From: Symbiodinium natans
Lineage: Eukaryota; Sar; Dinophyceae; Suessiales; Symbiodiniaceae
NCBI GenBank assembly: GCA_905221605.1
Contig: CAJNDS010000402.1
Location: 577,818-641,817, forward strand
DNA length: 64,000 bases
Reading direction: 5' to 3'
The number at the start of each line of letters is the position of its first letter. The first letter of the stretch is position 1. Below are positions 9,863 to 19,560 of the stretch, piece after piece. A model generated the notes under the pieces. That model was not told the DNA's origin and searched no databases. It saw nothing but the letters and a program-made list of their open reading frames with translations. The translations under genes and the position numbers were made by a program.

Positions 9863-10286
9863 AGGCTGTTTCAGGCATTACGCAGCTTCAGGCCTTACAG
9901 TACGTGCTGGCTTGGTTAGAGGCAGTGCGTTGTGTGATCATCCTGCATGAGTTTTTGCTGGTTGCGGCAATAAGACAGATGGGTCTCTGGGATACTCCGG
10001 GCGAAGTCCTGGACTCATCTTCATCTTGGCTTACTGGCTCAACTTGTGCAACGCAGGGTTCTGAGGACTCTTTTGACCCATGTGTTTCTGTCGTGTTTTC
10101 CATCGAGGCATGTGCTCATGGTTCGGAAGGATGGTGGCTTCATCTGCAGACTCAGCAAGCACTTCGCATCCCTGCGCATTGTAGATTCTTGAAGCTAAAA
10201 CCACTTGGGGCCTGCTGCACTTTGCTGCACTTTATGTTGCCAAAGGACACAAATCAAGCGCATACGCAGCATGCAGGACGACCAAA

Positions 10287-10787
10287 ATGAGCAAACCGCA
10301 TGCAAGGTCCGAGCAGGACGCTGCAGTGCCCGTCAAGAAGGCGCCCAAGTCCGGTTGTATGCCTGAAAAGGCCTCATGCCGAGGTAGAATGCTGAAGCGT
10401 TGTTAAGTGGTGGGGATGTTGGCACCTTCAGTGAAAACAGCTTGGTCGCAGGCACTACTAGTTCCCAGGAAGGAGGATCTGGCAGAGGTGAAGCCAGGCG
10501 GGGTACAACACCTGAGGAACTGGCACGGCAGGAGCTTCTGAAGCTTCTAAGGGCAGGAATCTGGCATCAGGTGTGCAGGCTTTGTGGCGGTTGGCACTTT
10601 TGACCGGATCTCCAGGCTCCAAGTCAAATCGCAATTACCATTAGCAGCGTCAATTTTCCCAATCCTTGAGTTCCGAAGCCGAATGGAACGGATAGGAAAC
10701 GTCAAGCTTGTGAAGCCACGAAGCCCAGTTCCGCAAAGCGAGTACATATACAGCCCCCGCATCCAGCTCCAAAGAAGCCCGAGCTGA
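10287..10787 (+). CDS. Three-exon gene, 110-residue basic protein
   Basis: ATG at 10287 opens exon 1 (to 10383, Lys-rich, MSKPHARSEQDAAVPVKK...) ending at GTAGAA in phase 1. Exon 10452-10570 follows TTGGTCGCAG in the right phase and ends at CAG then GTGTGC. It holds a Gly/Ser/Arg-rich part followed by a helix (TPEELARQELLKLLRAG). Exon 10671-10787 follows TCCTTGAG in phase and ends in TGA. The total is 333 coding bases with no frame conflict. No family is recognised. The charge pattern suggests a nucleic-acid or scaffold role, which is a guess. Confidence 0.5.
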
Positions 10788-11438
10788 AGAAGCGGAAGTC
10801 CTTCGAGGTGGCGATGGGCCTCGGTTCTTGCGCTCATGAACCCGTTGGCTCAGTACGAAGATGTCCTGTCACAGCTTTAGCAGCTAAACCTCAAATGCTC
10901 AAAGCCGCAGGAGAAGGAGGCTGAAGCCGCAGACAGGTTTCAGGCGCCTTTGCATTAGGAGTCAGATGTGGCGAGTTTTTCCATGCTCTGCCCTCCGTCT
11001 GCGGGGTGCCTAGGGGTCCGGGGATGTGGGAAGAGAGTTGCGATCTTGCCTGCACCCCTTTGATCCCCTTTGTGAGCGATTGAGCCTTTTCGACCGCACA
11101 GCCTCTAGACTCCTTCAGGCTCCTTCACGAACGTGGCGATAGAGGGTACAGGGTTGAGGGGGGGGGGGGGTTTTGTGCCCATTGCCATTGGCCTAGTGAC
11201 CTGGTGGACCAAGTGCCGAATCCGTCAGTTTTAGTGTGCAGTTGAACAGCGAAAGCTCCCGAAAAGGATGCTTTTGGTATGCCGGCCTGGCGCTCGATAT
11301 CGCAGGGTTCTCACCCCTCGATATGTTGTCATGGACAAGTTGCCACCCGGCAACAGCTCTCCATTCTTCCTTTGTGCCCTTCCCTTTGAGCCAGGCCAAG
11401 CTCCGCAAGTTCCAAGAGGATCAGGCCCTATAGTCAGA

Positions 11439-11440
11439 CC

Positions 11441-11503
<63 letters not shown>

Positions 11504-11560
11504 AGAGTGAGAGTGAGAGAGTGAGAGCTTGAGAGAGACGCAGAGAGAAGGAGGGAGAGA
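11439..11560 (+). repeat. (GA)n microsatellite
   Basis: About 120 bases of GA repeats with scattered GT and GC interruptions lie immediately upstream of the spliced-leader relics. A pure G11-G12 tract sits nearby at 11159-11171. Another (GA)n block replaces part of the tandem repeat unit at 13892-13922. Confidence 0.9.
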
Positions 11561-11596
11561 GAGTAGCCTTTTTGGCTCAGGCGCATTGTGGCTCAG
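11561..11596 (+). other. Tandem relics of the dinoflagellate spliced leader
   Basis: Bases 11561-11581 match the 21-base core of the dinoflagellate spliced leader at 17 of 21 positions. The shared parts are GTAGCC, then TTTTGGCTCA and a final G; the leader itself reads CCGTAGCCATTTTGGCTCAAG minus its variable first base. Directly after it, 11583-11596 repeats the 3' half (GCATTGTGGCTCAG). Tandem, 5'-truncated leader relics in genomic DNA are the known mark of mRNAs that were trans-spliced, reverse transcribed, reinserted and trans-spliced again. The second copy ends 13 bases before the CCCH gene's ATG. Confidence 0.7.
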
Positions 11597-11609
11597 TGAG
11601 TAGACGCTA

Positions 11610-12164
11610 ATGACGAGTGATGTTTCCGATGTTCCGGATGACGCAGAAGCCGTCAGTACCCCCAGCTCGGCGTCTACAGGAGAGGTTTTGCTGCGATTGA
11701 ATGGAGGACCGCACGGCATCCACGGCAGCGACAGTAGCGACGTGGAGGTCTCTGAGCCAACCAAGTGGACATCCGATGGCGAGGCTATTGCGGCTATTGC
11801 CAGCACTCATGCCACCAGTGCGCATGAGCAGTCTGATCCGCACGCTGAAGGGACTTGCAGGCCTTGTGTTTTCTTTCTTTCGCGTTACGGCTGTACTCGA
11901 GGCAAGGTGTGCCAATATTGCCACCGCCATGATGATCATGAGAGGCGATTACCACACCGACCTCGCAAGCAGACGCGTGACAAGGTTCGGCGTCTTCTTA
12001 CAGAAGCACTGGCAAGGTGCAACGGAAGACCCGAAACAATGCAGGATGAGCTGCAACAGATAGCGTCTGATTCCGTGTATGCTCGAAACCTTCTGGCAGG
12101 CAGCCTGGATCGTATGAGGCATGCGCGGCCACGGCAGAGGTCATACGACACCCTGTTCTTGTGA
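11610..12164 (+). CDS. CCCH zinc-finger protein, intronless (processed retrogene)
   Basis: ATG at 11610 opens an uninterrupted 184-codon frame to TGA. Residues 86-105 form an exact C-x8-C-x5-C-x3-H zinc finger (C86, C95, C101, H105; PCVFFLSRYGC, then CQYCH). It is followed by a basic Arg-rich stretch and a helical C-terminus. The N-terminal 80 residues are acidic and Ser/Thr-rich. CCCH fingers of this spacing bind RNA, typically AU-rich mRNA, and single-finger proteins of this layout are numerous in dinoflagellates. The gene stands out from its split neighbours in having no intron. With the leader relics just upstream, this indicates origin by retroposition. The frame is intact, so it may be expressed. 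Confidence 0.8.
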   Translation: MTSDVSDVPDDAEAVSTPSSASTGEVLLRLNGGPHGIHGSDSSDVEVSEPTKWTSDGEAIAAIASTHATSAHEQSDPHAEGTCRPCVFFLSRYGCTRGKVCQYCHRHDDHERRLPHRPRKQTRDKVRRLLTEALARCNGRPETMQDELQQIASDSVYARNLLAGSLDRMRHARPRQRSYDTLFL

Positions 12165-12370
12165 GGCCCCTCAAGGCTTAGAGGTTGTTCAGCGCCGAAA
12201 GAAACTCTTAGCGTTTAGCATCTAGGCCTCCGAAGAGCATGTCTCGGGAATTCTTCCGATTCTTTCGCTGGATGTGGGGACCGGCTCTGGGCTCAGCCAT
12301 GCCGTAACATTCTATGAACCAGCCTAAACCCTAGAAGAGGTAAACTTGGTAGCCTAGTGGCACCCTTTTG

Positions 12371-13889
12371 CCGTGACTGCGCATCGCGACTTGCACGGCT
12401 TGCGGGAGCGTGCGAGGCCAGAAATTCTGAGAAAAGTAAACCCTAAACCCTTGTTGGGAGTGTTTAGCATTGTGGGTAGTGCCCTTAATAACTATATCCC
12501 TTGCGACATTCTGCCGGAAGTTGCAGAGAGAATTTGGGCTTCGGACAGCCCCGCGGAGTGGAGCGCGACAGTCTGCGACAGGCAGGCGTTTTCATCCTGC
12601 CTTTTAGACGCGAATGCCGGGAATGGCGGGGGTTCCCCAAGTCCCAACCTTCAGTGTCGAGAACTACGACATCACACCGTAACCTCTCACCTGAGATCCC
12701 CCGCGGCCCGAGTTCGCGTCTTTGCATTGTGACAAACCGTAAGAGAGAGTGAGCGAGAGACATCATTTCAATATGGGGTGAGCTCGAAATTACATCCCCC
12801 GAGAGGGGTCACTCGGCGCGCAAATCGCGCTCGGCCTGCGCCAGGCGGGCCATGAAATCATGTCTTCCTTGGTAGCCCAGACGTACTTGTTTGCCCCTTG
12901 TTTTGGGGTTCAAAAAAGGGTACCCGTATTCTGATACGTTGCCGGGCTACCATGACCGTGCTTCTAGGGACGAACTGTTCTGCTCGAACGGGGAACCTGG
13001 AGTTCTCCATGTCCAAATCTTCGGATGGCCTGGGGCGTACTTTACAGGGTTTAGGGTTTAGGGTTCTAAACTTGTGCTTTGAGTTTGGGGATGTTTGGGG
13101 TTTCGGGTGTAGGGTTTAGGCAGAACACTGCGGCAAAAGGGTTTAGGAATAACACCTAATTATGATCTACACATATAAACTATGACATCATATCCTAACC
13201 TTTGACCCGGGTCCACGTCGTTGCAGCATTTTGCAGCGACAAACAGGCGTTCAAGAAGATGACGCCACCTCACTGGTCCAGGGGGGGGGGAGCTCGAACT
13301 TTAGAACCCTAGGAGCCCAGCACACGAATTCATCCCAAGCATCCTTCCCAAGAAGTGGCAACCCTTCAGCCCTAATCCTAAGCCCCCTCAACTCCTCCCC
13401 TCTCCACCTCCTCACTCGGTGTTGGGCGCTGCGGGACACAACAGGCCGGTTAGGGCTTAAGGTTTTACGGCGTGAACTAAACCCTCCACCCATCTCGAAA
13501 CCGCGAAGTGTGTGCCGTGACTGCGCATCGCGACTTGCACGACTTGCAGGAGCGTGCGAGGCCAGAAATTCTGAGAAAGGTAAACTTTACCCTAAACCGT
13601 TTTTGGGAATGTTTAGCATTGTGGGTAGTGCCCTTACTATATCCCGTGCGACATTCTGCCTGAAGTTGCAGAGAGAATTTGGGCTTCGGACAGCCCCGCG
13701 GAGTGGAGCGCGACAGTCTGCGACAGGCGGGCGTTTTCATCCTGCCTTCTAGACGCGAATGCCGGGTGCCGGGAAGGGGGGGGTTCCCCAAGTCCCAACC
13801 TTCAGTGGCGAGAACTACGACATCACACCCTAACCTCTCACCTGAGATCCCCCGCGGCCCGAGTTCGCGTCTTTGCATTGTGACAAACC

Positions 13890-13923
<34 letters not shown>

Positions 13924-14662
13924 ATGAAATCATGTCTTCCTTGGCAGCCCAGACGTACTTGTTTGCCCTTTTTGAGGGGTTCAAGGGCCCCTTATACAGT
14001 AACCAACCTCAAACAAGGGTACCCGTATTCTGATACGTTGCCGGGCTACCATGACCATGCTTCTAGGGACGAACTGACCTGCTCGACGGGGAACCTGGAG
14101 TTCTCCATGTCCAAAACCTTCGGATGGCCTAGGGCGTAGCTTACAGGGTTTAGGGTTTAGGGTTCTAAACTTGTGCTTTGAGTTTGGGGATGTTTGGGGT
14201 TTCGGGTGTAGGGTTTAGGCAGAACACTGCGGCAAAAGGGTTTAGGAATAACACCTAATTATGATCTACACATATAAACTATGACATCATATCCTAACCT
14301 TTGACCCGGGTCCACGTCGTTGCAGCATTTTGCAGCGACAAACAGGCGTTCAAGAAGATGACGCCACCTCACTGGTCCAGGGGGGGGGAGCTCGAACTTT
14401 AGAACCCTAGGAGCCCAGCACACGAATTCATCCCAAGCATCCTTCCGAAGAAGTGGCAACCCTTCAGCCCTAATCCTAAGCCCCCTCAACTCCCCTCTCC
14501 ACCTCCTCACTCGGTGTTGGGCGCTGCGGGACACAAAAGGCCTTTTTGGGAGTGTTTGGCATTGTGGGTAGTACCCTTACTATATCCCTTGCGACATTCT
14601 GCTGGAAGTTGCCCAGAGAATTTTGGCTTCGGACAGCCCCGCGGAGTGGAGCGCGACAGTCC
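12371..14662 (+). repeat. Large tandem repeat, about 1.14 kb unit, two copies plus a partial third
   Basis: The block starting CCGTGACTGCGCATCGCG at 12371 recurs at 13515, and the part starting near 14537 (GGGAGTGTTTGGCATTGTG) matches the unit again until 14662. Copies 1 and 2 are nearly identical over hundreds of bases, including the TTTAGGG block and the ACACATATAAACTATGAC stretch. Copy 1 carries about 90 extra bases (12758-12850) where copy 2 has a GA run, so the offset changes from 1144 to 1099 bases within the unit. Open frames inside (for example 12373-12732 and 13231-13752) are homologous between copies, lack starts in shared frames, and are probably not genes. Confidence 0.85.
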
Positions 14663-14672
14663 CCGGGAGCTT

Positions 14673-14757
14673 CATATAGCATATATAGCATATATAGCAT
14701 ATATAGCAGACATAGCATATATAGCATATATAGCATATATAGCATATACATATATAT
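14673..14757 (+). repeat. 9-base ATATATAGC microsatellite
   Basis: Seven to eight units of ATATATAGC run from 14673, one with a GACATAGC variant, then the tract decays to TATATATAATATAATATA. It directly follows the truncated third copy of the large tandem repeat. Confidence 0.9.
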
Positions 14758-14884
14758 AATATAATATACATATGTGCTTATATATATATATATAGATCAG
14801 CATGATGGAGCTGTGCCAGATGCTGTGCCCCGGACATGAAAAACTCACTGGGTCATTTTGTATCACTGTGCTCATCGTGTGCAG

Positions 14885-15563
14885 GAAAAAAGGCGGATTC
14901 AGGACCGGAGGGAGCGAAGCAACATGAATCAACATGAAGTAACATGCGTTTGTTTTTGTTTTTTTAAGGGCCCGGCTTCCAATCTTCATTTTCGTTCTCA
15001 ATAGTGCCACAGCCGAGCTGAGCCCACAATGCGCTGTGCGCAATGTTTGCTGATTCAATGCATTTGAGACCACGCAGAATGCTTAGCAGTCGCTGCTCAG
15101 AAGAATAGCTTTTGCAAAGGGCAGTGAGCGCTCTTTGTATATGTAACAAGGCATGGCAGGCGATCGCAGGAGTCAATTGTATATGTTCTGTTTATGCTGT
15201 GGTTTCAGGAGGAAGTGTGCAAGATCAAGAAACTTGTCAAGGACCCCGTGCGCCCTCTGTACTAGCCATGTAGCATTGTCCAGCTATGACGCATGCAAGC
15301 AACCCAGGACAAGAAGAAAAAGAAAAAGGATAAAAAAGAGACAAAGGAGAAAAAGGCGAAACTGAAAGGCAGGGTGCAATATCTGCAATATCAGCTATCT
15401 GGAGAAAGCTCTCCAACTTGAACCCTCAACATTGTGTCACTTTGACTTGGTTCCTGTTGCCTTGTTTGGCCTGCGTGCAGTCGCACAAGCGAGTGGCATC
15501 ATTGACAACCAGCCGAGCGCAGGCAAGAAGAAGAGCAAGAAAGACCTATGCGAGTCTGAGTGA
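14885..15563 (+). CDS. 3' exons of a Lys-rich protein gene
   Basis: Four small exons fit in phase. Exon 14885-14938 (EKRRIQDRRERSNMNQHE) lies between GTGTGCAG and GTAACA. Exon 15209-15235 or -15241 (EEVCKIKKL) follows TGTGGTTTCAG. Exon 15308-15368 (DKKKKKKDKKETKEKKAKLK) follows AACCCAG and ends with a GC donor. Exon 15481-15563 follows TGCGTGCAG and ends SAGKKKSKKDLCESE then TGA. Only the C-terminal part is seen; the 5' end may lie inside the repeat region. Such lysine tails are typical of disordered, nucleic-acid-associated or nucleolar proteins, but no family is named. The 66-72 base second intron needs either a GT or a GA donor. Confidence 0.45.
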
Positions 15564-15978
15564 GTCTTTCACACGCCGTCCCACGGACAGTCTCACCAGA
15601 AAGGCAGAGCCGATGTGAGCTGGTTTGCCCCACAGACCGTAGAGTCGACGATGTTTTGCAGTTTTTGGTGCGCAGTTGTTGGACTTGAGTTTGGTTGAGG
15701 CTAGGGGCATTCGATAGGGCCACAGTCAAGTGTACGTATGGGGGGGATTCATGGGGCTTTCAGTCGATGCTAATTCGGGGAGCTCGTTCGAACTTTCTGG
15801 TGAAAGGCGACTGCATTCAAAACACTTGTGCGGTTGGCTGTGCTGCGTTGCTGTCACTATCTGTTTCGGAAGTTTCATGACTACTGAAGCGACATGTGGC
15901 TCCTTCATGCCTCATCCTGTGCCAGCAAGTCGACAGTGTCTGGATGGGTGTGGCCGAAGTACCGTCAGCGACGACATC

Positions 15979-16179
15979 ATGGAAACGAGTCACCCTGGGG
16001 GCGGGGAGCAAGAGCAGCGACCGGATGCCGGCCAAATTCACGTCGTGCACGACCAGACAACCATAGAACAGGCTGGTAGCCCTGTGTTTGAACAGATGTT
16101 CGGCAGTGACATCGTGGCTCCGTGGGTGCGTTTTGTGAATGCGAACATCAACGCCCGTGGGAAGAAGAAACCAATTTAA
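15979..16179 (+). CDS. 66-residue ORF, probably the last exon of a gene
   Basis: The frame is open from 15730 to TAA at 16177. The most protein-like part starts at ATG 15979 (METSHPGGGEQEQRPDAGQI) and ends NINARGKKKPI. It contains a hydrophobic core (SPVFEQMFGSDIVAPWVRF). Upstream acceptor-like AG sites allow extra exons. No domain is recognised. It continues the + strand gene run. Confidence 0.35.
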   Translation: METSHPGGGEQEQRPDAGQIHVVHDQTTIEQAGSPVFEQMFGSDIVAPWVRFVNANINARGKKKPI

Positions 16180-16443
16180 CAGCTGGCACCTGCAGACTTG
16201 TCAAGAATGTTGGTACACGAGACGCAAGGCAGCAATAAGAGTTGTTCACGGAGAACAATGGGCGGAAGGAAGTGCTTGTTTAGCTTATATTTATGCCGGT
16301 TTGGCTTGGTTGCAAAAGGTTCACAGCTACTTGTACGCATGAGAGATGGCTGAAAGATCTTCAAAGTAGAGTCTAATCGCTAGACAGTTGCAGAGTGCGG
16401 TACTAATGCACGGAGTCTGACAAAGGCCGGCTTACACAGGCAA

Positions 16444-16887
16444 ATGCAGTGGCTTCGGCAGCGACATTTGTGTGCCCCGGCTACCCTCGCCAGTGTCCTT
16501 GCCGAAGCCATGGATATGGCCGAGGCCAAGCAATGCACAGAAATCCACAAATACCCACGAGATGTCAGAGATGTCCCAGCGAGTGAGAAGTCTTGCGTTC
16601 ATCCGCATTTCATGCGCATTCACATGGGCCACCGGCGTGGCTTTGTGGGTGCAGGTGACATTGTGGCCGGCAGGGGATGTCTTCAAGCCTGGCATGCAGG
16701 TGACGTTGCATTGAAACAGATCGACCATGAACATTTCCAAACAAGAAAAGCAACATGGTTGAAACATGTACAAAGAAGACAGCAACATGGCCACAAAGCA
16801 TGCTGCAAAAAGCATGCGAGAACAGCCCTCACGTCGACAGGTTTCGAGTTGCACAGCTGTCGGCTCTGTTCGAGCTGGTTGTTTTGA
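16444..16887 (+). CDS. 147-residue ORF of unknown function
   Basis: ATG at 16444 opens 147 codons to TGA. The N-terminus is helical (ASVLAEAMDMAEAKQC). The C-terminal half is rich in His, Lys and Cys (VQRRQQHGHKACCKKHART). No zinc-binding spacing fits a known family. The antisense frame is also open for 164 codons. I prefer the + strand because the neighbouring genes are on it. Confidence 0.35.
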   Translation: MQWLRQRHLCAPATLASVLAEAMDMAEAKQCTEIHKYPRDVRDVPASEKSCVHPHFMRIHMGHRRGFVGAGDIVAGRGCLQAWHAGDVALKQIDHEHFQTRKATWLKHVQRRQQHGHKACCKKHARTALTSTGFELHSCRLCSSWLF

Positions 16888-18109
16888 TGTGTGCGACCCA
16901 GATGTCTTCCAGTGTGCCACGCTCACTTCGATTTTCTTGGGGTTGCTTGGGGCGGGTCATGAAAGTATTAAGGGACGAGAGGCCGGTCACGGCTGACGGC
17001 CTCAGTTCCATCGCGCGAAAAATGTCGTTCTGATAAAAATGGGAGTCACAGCCTGCTGCCGCGTCGCGGGCATGTCATTGGACAGGCAGCCATCTTGTGC
17101 CCAGCGTTTTCGTGCAACATGTCACCAAGGCATACGGCTAGGAGCTTACACGCATCGACGCAGGTGGTCACGAAGAAGGAAACGAGGCACGTCCAAAGAA
17201 TTTTGTGGGACCAACGCCGCCATGGACCCCCCATCCATTGATGCTCGTAGGGCGCTATTTTGCACAAAATCGCAACATCATCCGCTTGTTCACCCAGGCC
17301 TATGCGATTGATGGCCGCAAAAAGTCCACTGAAGTTTTCCGGCGTGCACACTCCGGGACGCAATTCGGGGAACGTTCAAATAGACGTGTGCCGTTCTCAC
17401 AATGTGCAGGGCCTGAGGCCGGCGTTGAGCATCGATGGCGTCGATGCCCTTAATCATCCCATAATCGCCCATATAGCCATGTCTTTATATGCTGAACGCC
17501 TTCCGTCGTGGGGTCGCCGAACATGCGACATCATGCGACTTGGCCTCCACCACGGTTGCTGCAGCATGAACGCTTCGGCCTCAGGACTCAGAGTTTGCAG
17601 AGCCTGTCACACGTTCCGAAGCGTAAACTGGGCGTGGCGCAATGCCTGCCAAGTTGCCAGCTGAGCCACAGCTTGCCTCCGTGTGGGTTGGCGCCACCGA
17701 CCGACCTCCTGCCGACCGAGGCCTACAAACGCTGACGCCCTGGGCGGTGCCCTTCGCGGGGACAGCTCCGCGTGCCTTCCTCTGAGCCGCGCACTTGCAT
17801 GCGTCGTAGATCGTGAAGGCTGTGCACCGGCACTGGCCCAGGCGAAATGACTCGAAGCATACAGAGGCCACGCCATTGCAGTCGAGGCCGCGGCGCTAAC
17901 TGAGACGTTTCGCGCCGGCAGCATGGTGCGGCCCGCCTCTGATCACACTGAACCCAACCCGCGCGACCGCGCCCCCGCCGCAGGGCGTGTGCGCGATGCG
18001 CCGTGAGTGAGGCCACGGAGCCATGACGCTGTGGAATGCGACTCCCAGCGTCAGCGGTCCCCGAGTGCCCCACTTCGGCTCCCGGACGCTGCCTGCCCGC
18101 GCCGCCGCC
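16888..18109. other. Unassigned stretch before the retroelement nest
   Basis: Open frames on both strands here (for example minus 17046-17363, plus 17260-17664 and minus 17607-18073) overlap each other and show no motif I recognise. GC content rises from about 17.6 kb towards the retroelement fragment, so 17.6-18.1 kb may be its unrecognised 5' part. Confidence 0.4.
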
Positions 18110-18890
18110 GCCTCTCGACGTCAGCTTGTTGGAAGAGCTTCGCCACCCCGTGCCGACCCCACAAACCTTGCCTGTGTTCTTGCGAGCGGGCGTGCGCCGC
18201 CGGGCACTCGCGAGCAGCCTCCACCGGCATCTCCGGGAGGCTTACGTCGGGCAACTCGACGACTATGCTCGTGCCCGTGCCTGGAAACAGTTCCTGCCGA
18301 CACCACATGCTCTTCGCACACACGGCCGAACAGGGTGGGGACGGGCGCCGCACGCTCATGGTGCGACTCCACAATACGAGCAAGGACTTTGGCCCTCGCG
18401 CGAGACTGCGAGACGTGGCTTGCGCGCGCGTTTTCCCGTGCCCGCCATGTGCTGGCCGCCGCAGAGCTTGCTCCAGGCAATGCCGAGACTCGAGCCGCCC
18501 TCACGGACCCTGCCAGCGCCCGTTGCAACCGCGTGAGCCCATCCCGCCAGAGGTTCTGCAGTTCATTGCAGTTCCGGCCATCGTCGCCCACACAGCTGAC
18601 ATCCTCAGCGGTCGCACGCAGCCTTCGCGAATCCAAGCGAGGGAGTGCACCGGTCTGTCAGGTGCGTGAGCCGAGCACTACAAGTTGCTACTGGGCCATG
18701 CGGATGACGTCGGCTATAACTGAAGCGGCAAACTTGTTGTCACAGGCTGCCATCCCGCTCGACATCGCAGAGGGCATAGCGATGATGCGAACGACAGCGA
18801 TCCGCAACCCCGGTGGGGGCGTACGAGGCATTGCAACTGGCGACATGTTTCGTCGGCTGTGCGGCCGGTTGGACGCCAATCTTCGACCAA
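18110..18890 (+). pseudogene. Degraded reverse transcriptase fragment, N-terminal half
   Basis: Pieces in all three + frames correspond to the N-terminal half of the intact element at 23.9 kb and its wider family. They include a start resembling VPTPQTLPVFLRAGVRRRAL, an ARAWKQFLPTPHALR segment (compare GWKLFVLAPRMLLF), and RARHVLAAAELAPGNAETR. A final long match is EAANLLSQAAIPLDIAEGIA followed by GGGVRGIATGDMFRRL (compare GGVRALVMGDVFRRL). At least two frameshifts separate them, and the match stops near 18880, before the catalytic core. It is a 3'-deleted relic diverged from the intact copy, probably of another subfamily. Confidence 0.8.
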
Positions 18891-18949
18891 GCTACAAGGC
18901 CGTACGGGTTGACGCGCGGCGAATCTTCGACCAAGCTACAAGGCCGTAC
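18878..18949 (+). repeat. 28-base direct repeat at 44-base offset
   Basis: The 28-base sequence at 18878-18905 (AATCTTCGACC...GCCGTAC) is repeated at 18922-18949 at the exact end of the reverse transcriptase relic. Between them lies a 22-base string (18902-18923, GTACGGGTTGACGCGC...) that also occurs at 20055-20076 near the next relic. Confidence 0.85.
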
Positions 18950-19176
18950 CAGAGGGCCCGTTGTGTTATAAATAGGGTTACAGAAGTTGTAGCCAACTTG
19001 TCTGGCACTTACTAGTGGCATTACAAATCCACTTATAAAGTAGGCTAAGTTCCTGGCTTCTCTCCCAAAGCTGGAAAACCCAAAAGGAAAGGTCTTGAGT
19101 TGCATCTCAGCATTCGGGTGATTTGCTTGAAAACCCCCATTGCCAGAAACTCCTCAACCCTACTCGGTTAAAAACC

Positions 19177-19262
19177 CGTAAACTAAGCCCTAACCCTAAA
19201 TTGCACCCTGAACCCTAAATATGAAACCATATAGCTAAACCCTAAATCGTAAACCCTAAACC
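19177..19262 (+). repeat. CCCTAAA telomere-like block
   Basis: Repeated CCCTAAA and variants (CCCTAACCCTAAA, CCCTGAACCCTAAA, AACCCTAAACC) occur over about 85 bases, here with the C-rich telomere strand on top. The block lies between the two reverse transcriptase relics. Confidence 0.75.
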
Positions 19263-19383
19263 ATATATGTAGCCCTAAACTCTGCAAACCTTATAACTTA
19301 ACCGAATCCTACAAACATCTCCATGACTCAATGACACTGCGGCTTAGGTGTGTCCGGGTTCTGCCAGAAAACAGGCGAAAGCC

Positions 19384-19560
19384 CGCGGACATGGACCGTT
19401 CCCGCGGACATGGAAGCGGACGATTCGGTGCGCGGCGACCCCTAATCTTGCACTAGAGGGCGCGGACATGCGCGGACATGCGTGCGGTCAAGACAGCGTC
19501 GCCGCGGACATGGGCCCCGCGGTACATTCGCGGACATTCGCGGACATCGCGCGGACATCG
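19384..19560 (+). repeat. Cluster of eight CGCGGACAT motifs
   Basis: CGCGGACAT begins at 19384, 19403, 19461, 19471, 19503, 19529, 19539 and 19550. Some copies are head to tail at 10-11 bases and others are separated by unique sequence. All copies have the same orientation. The surrounding frames do not suggest a coding reason for the repetition. Confidence 0.9.

Noticed and set aside
11231-11806. Minus-strand Ser/Leu-rich 191-codon frame
   Set aside because: It is antisense to the CCCH gene and to the GA repeat.
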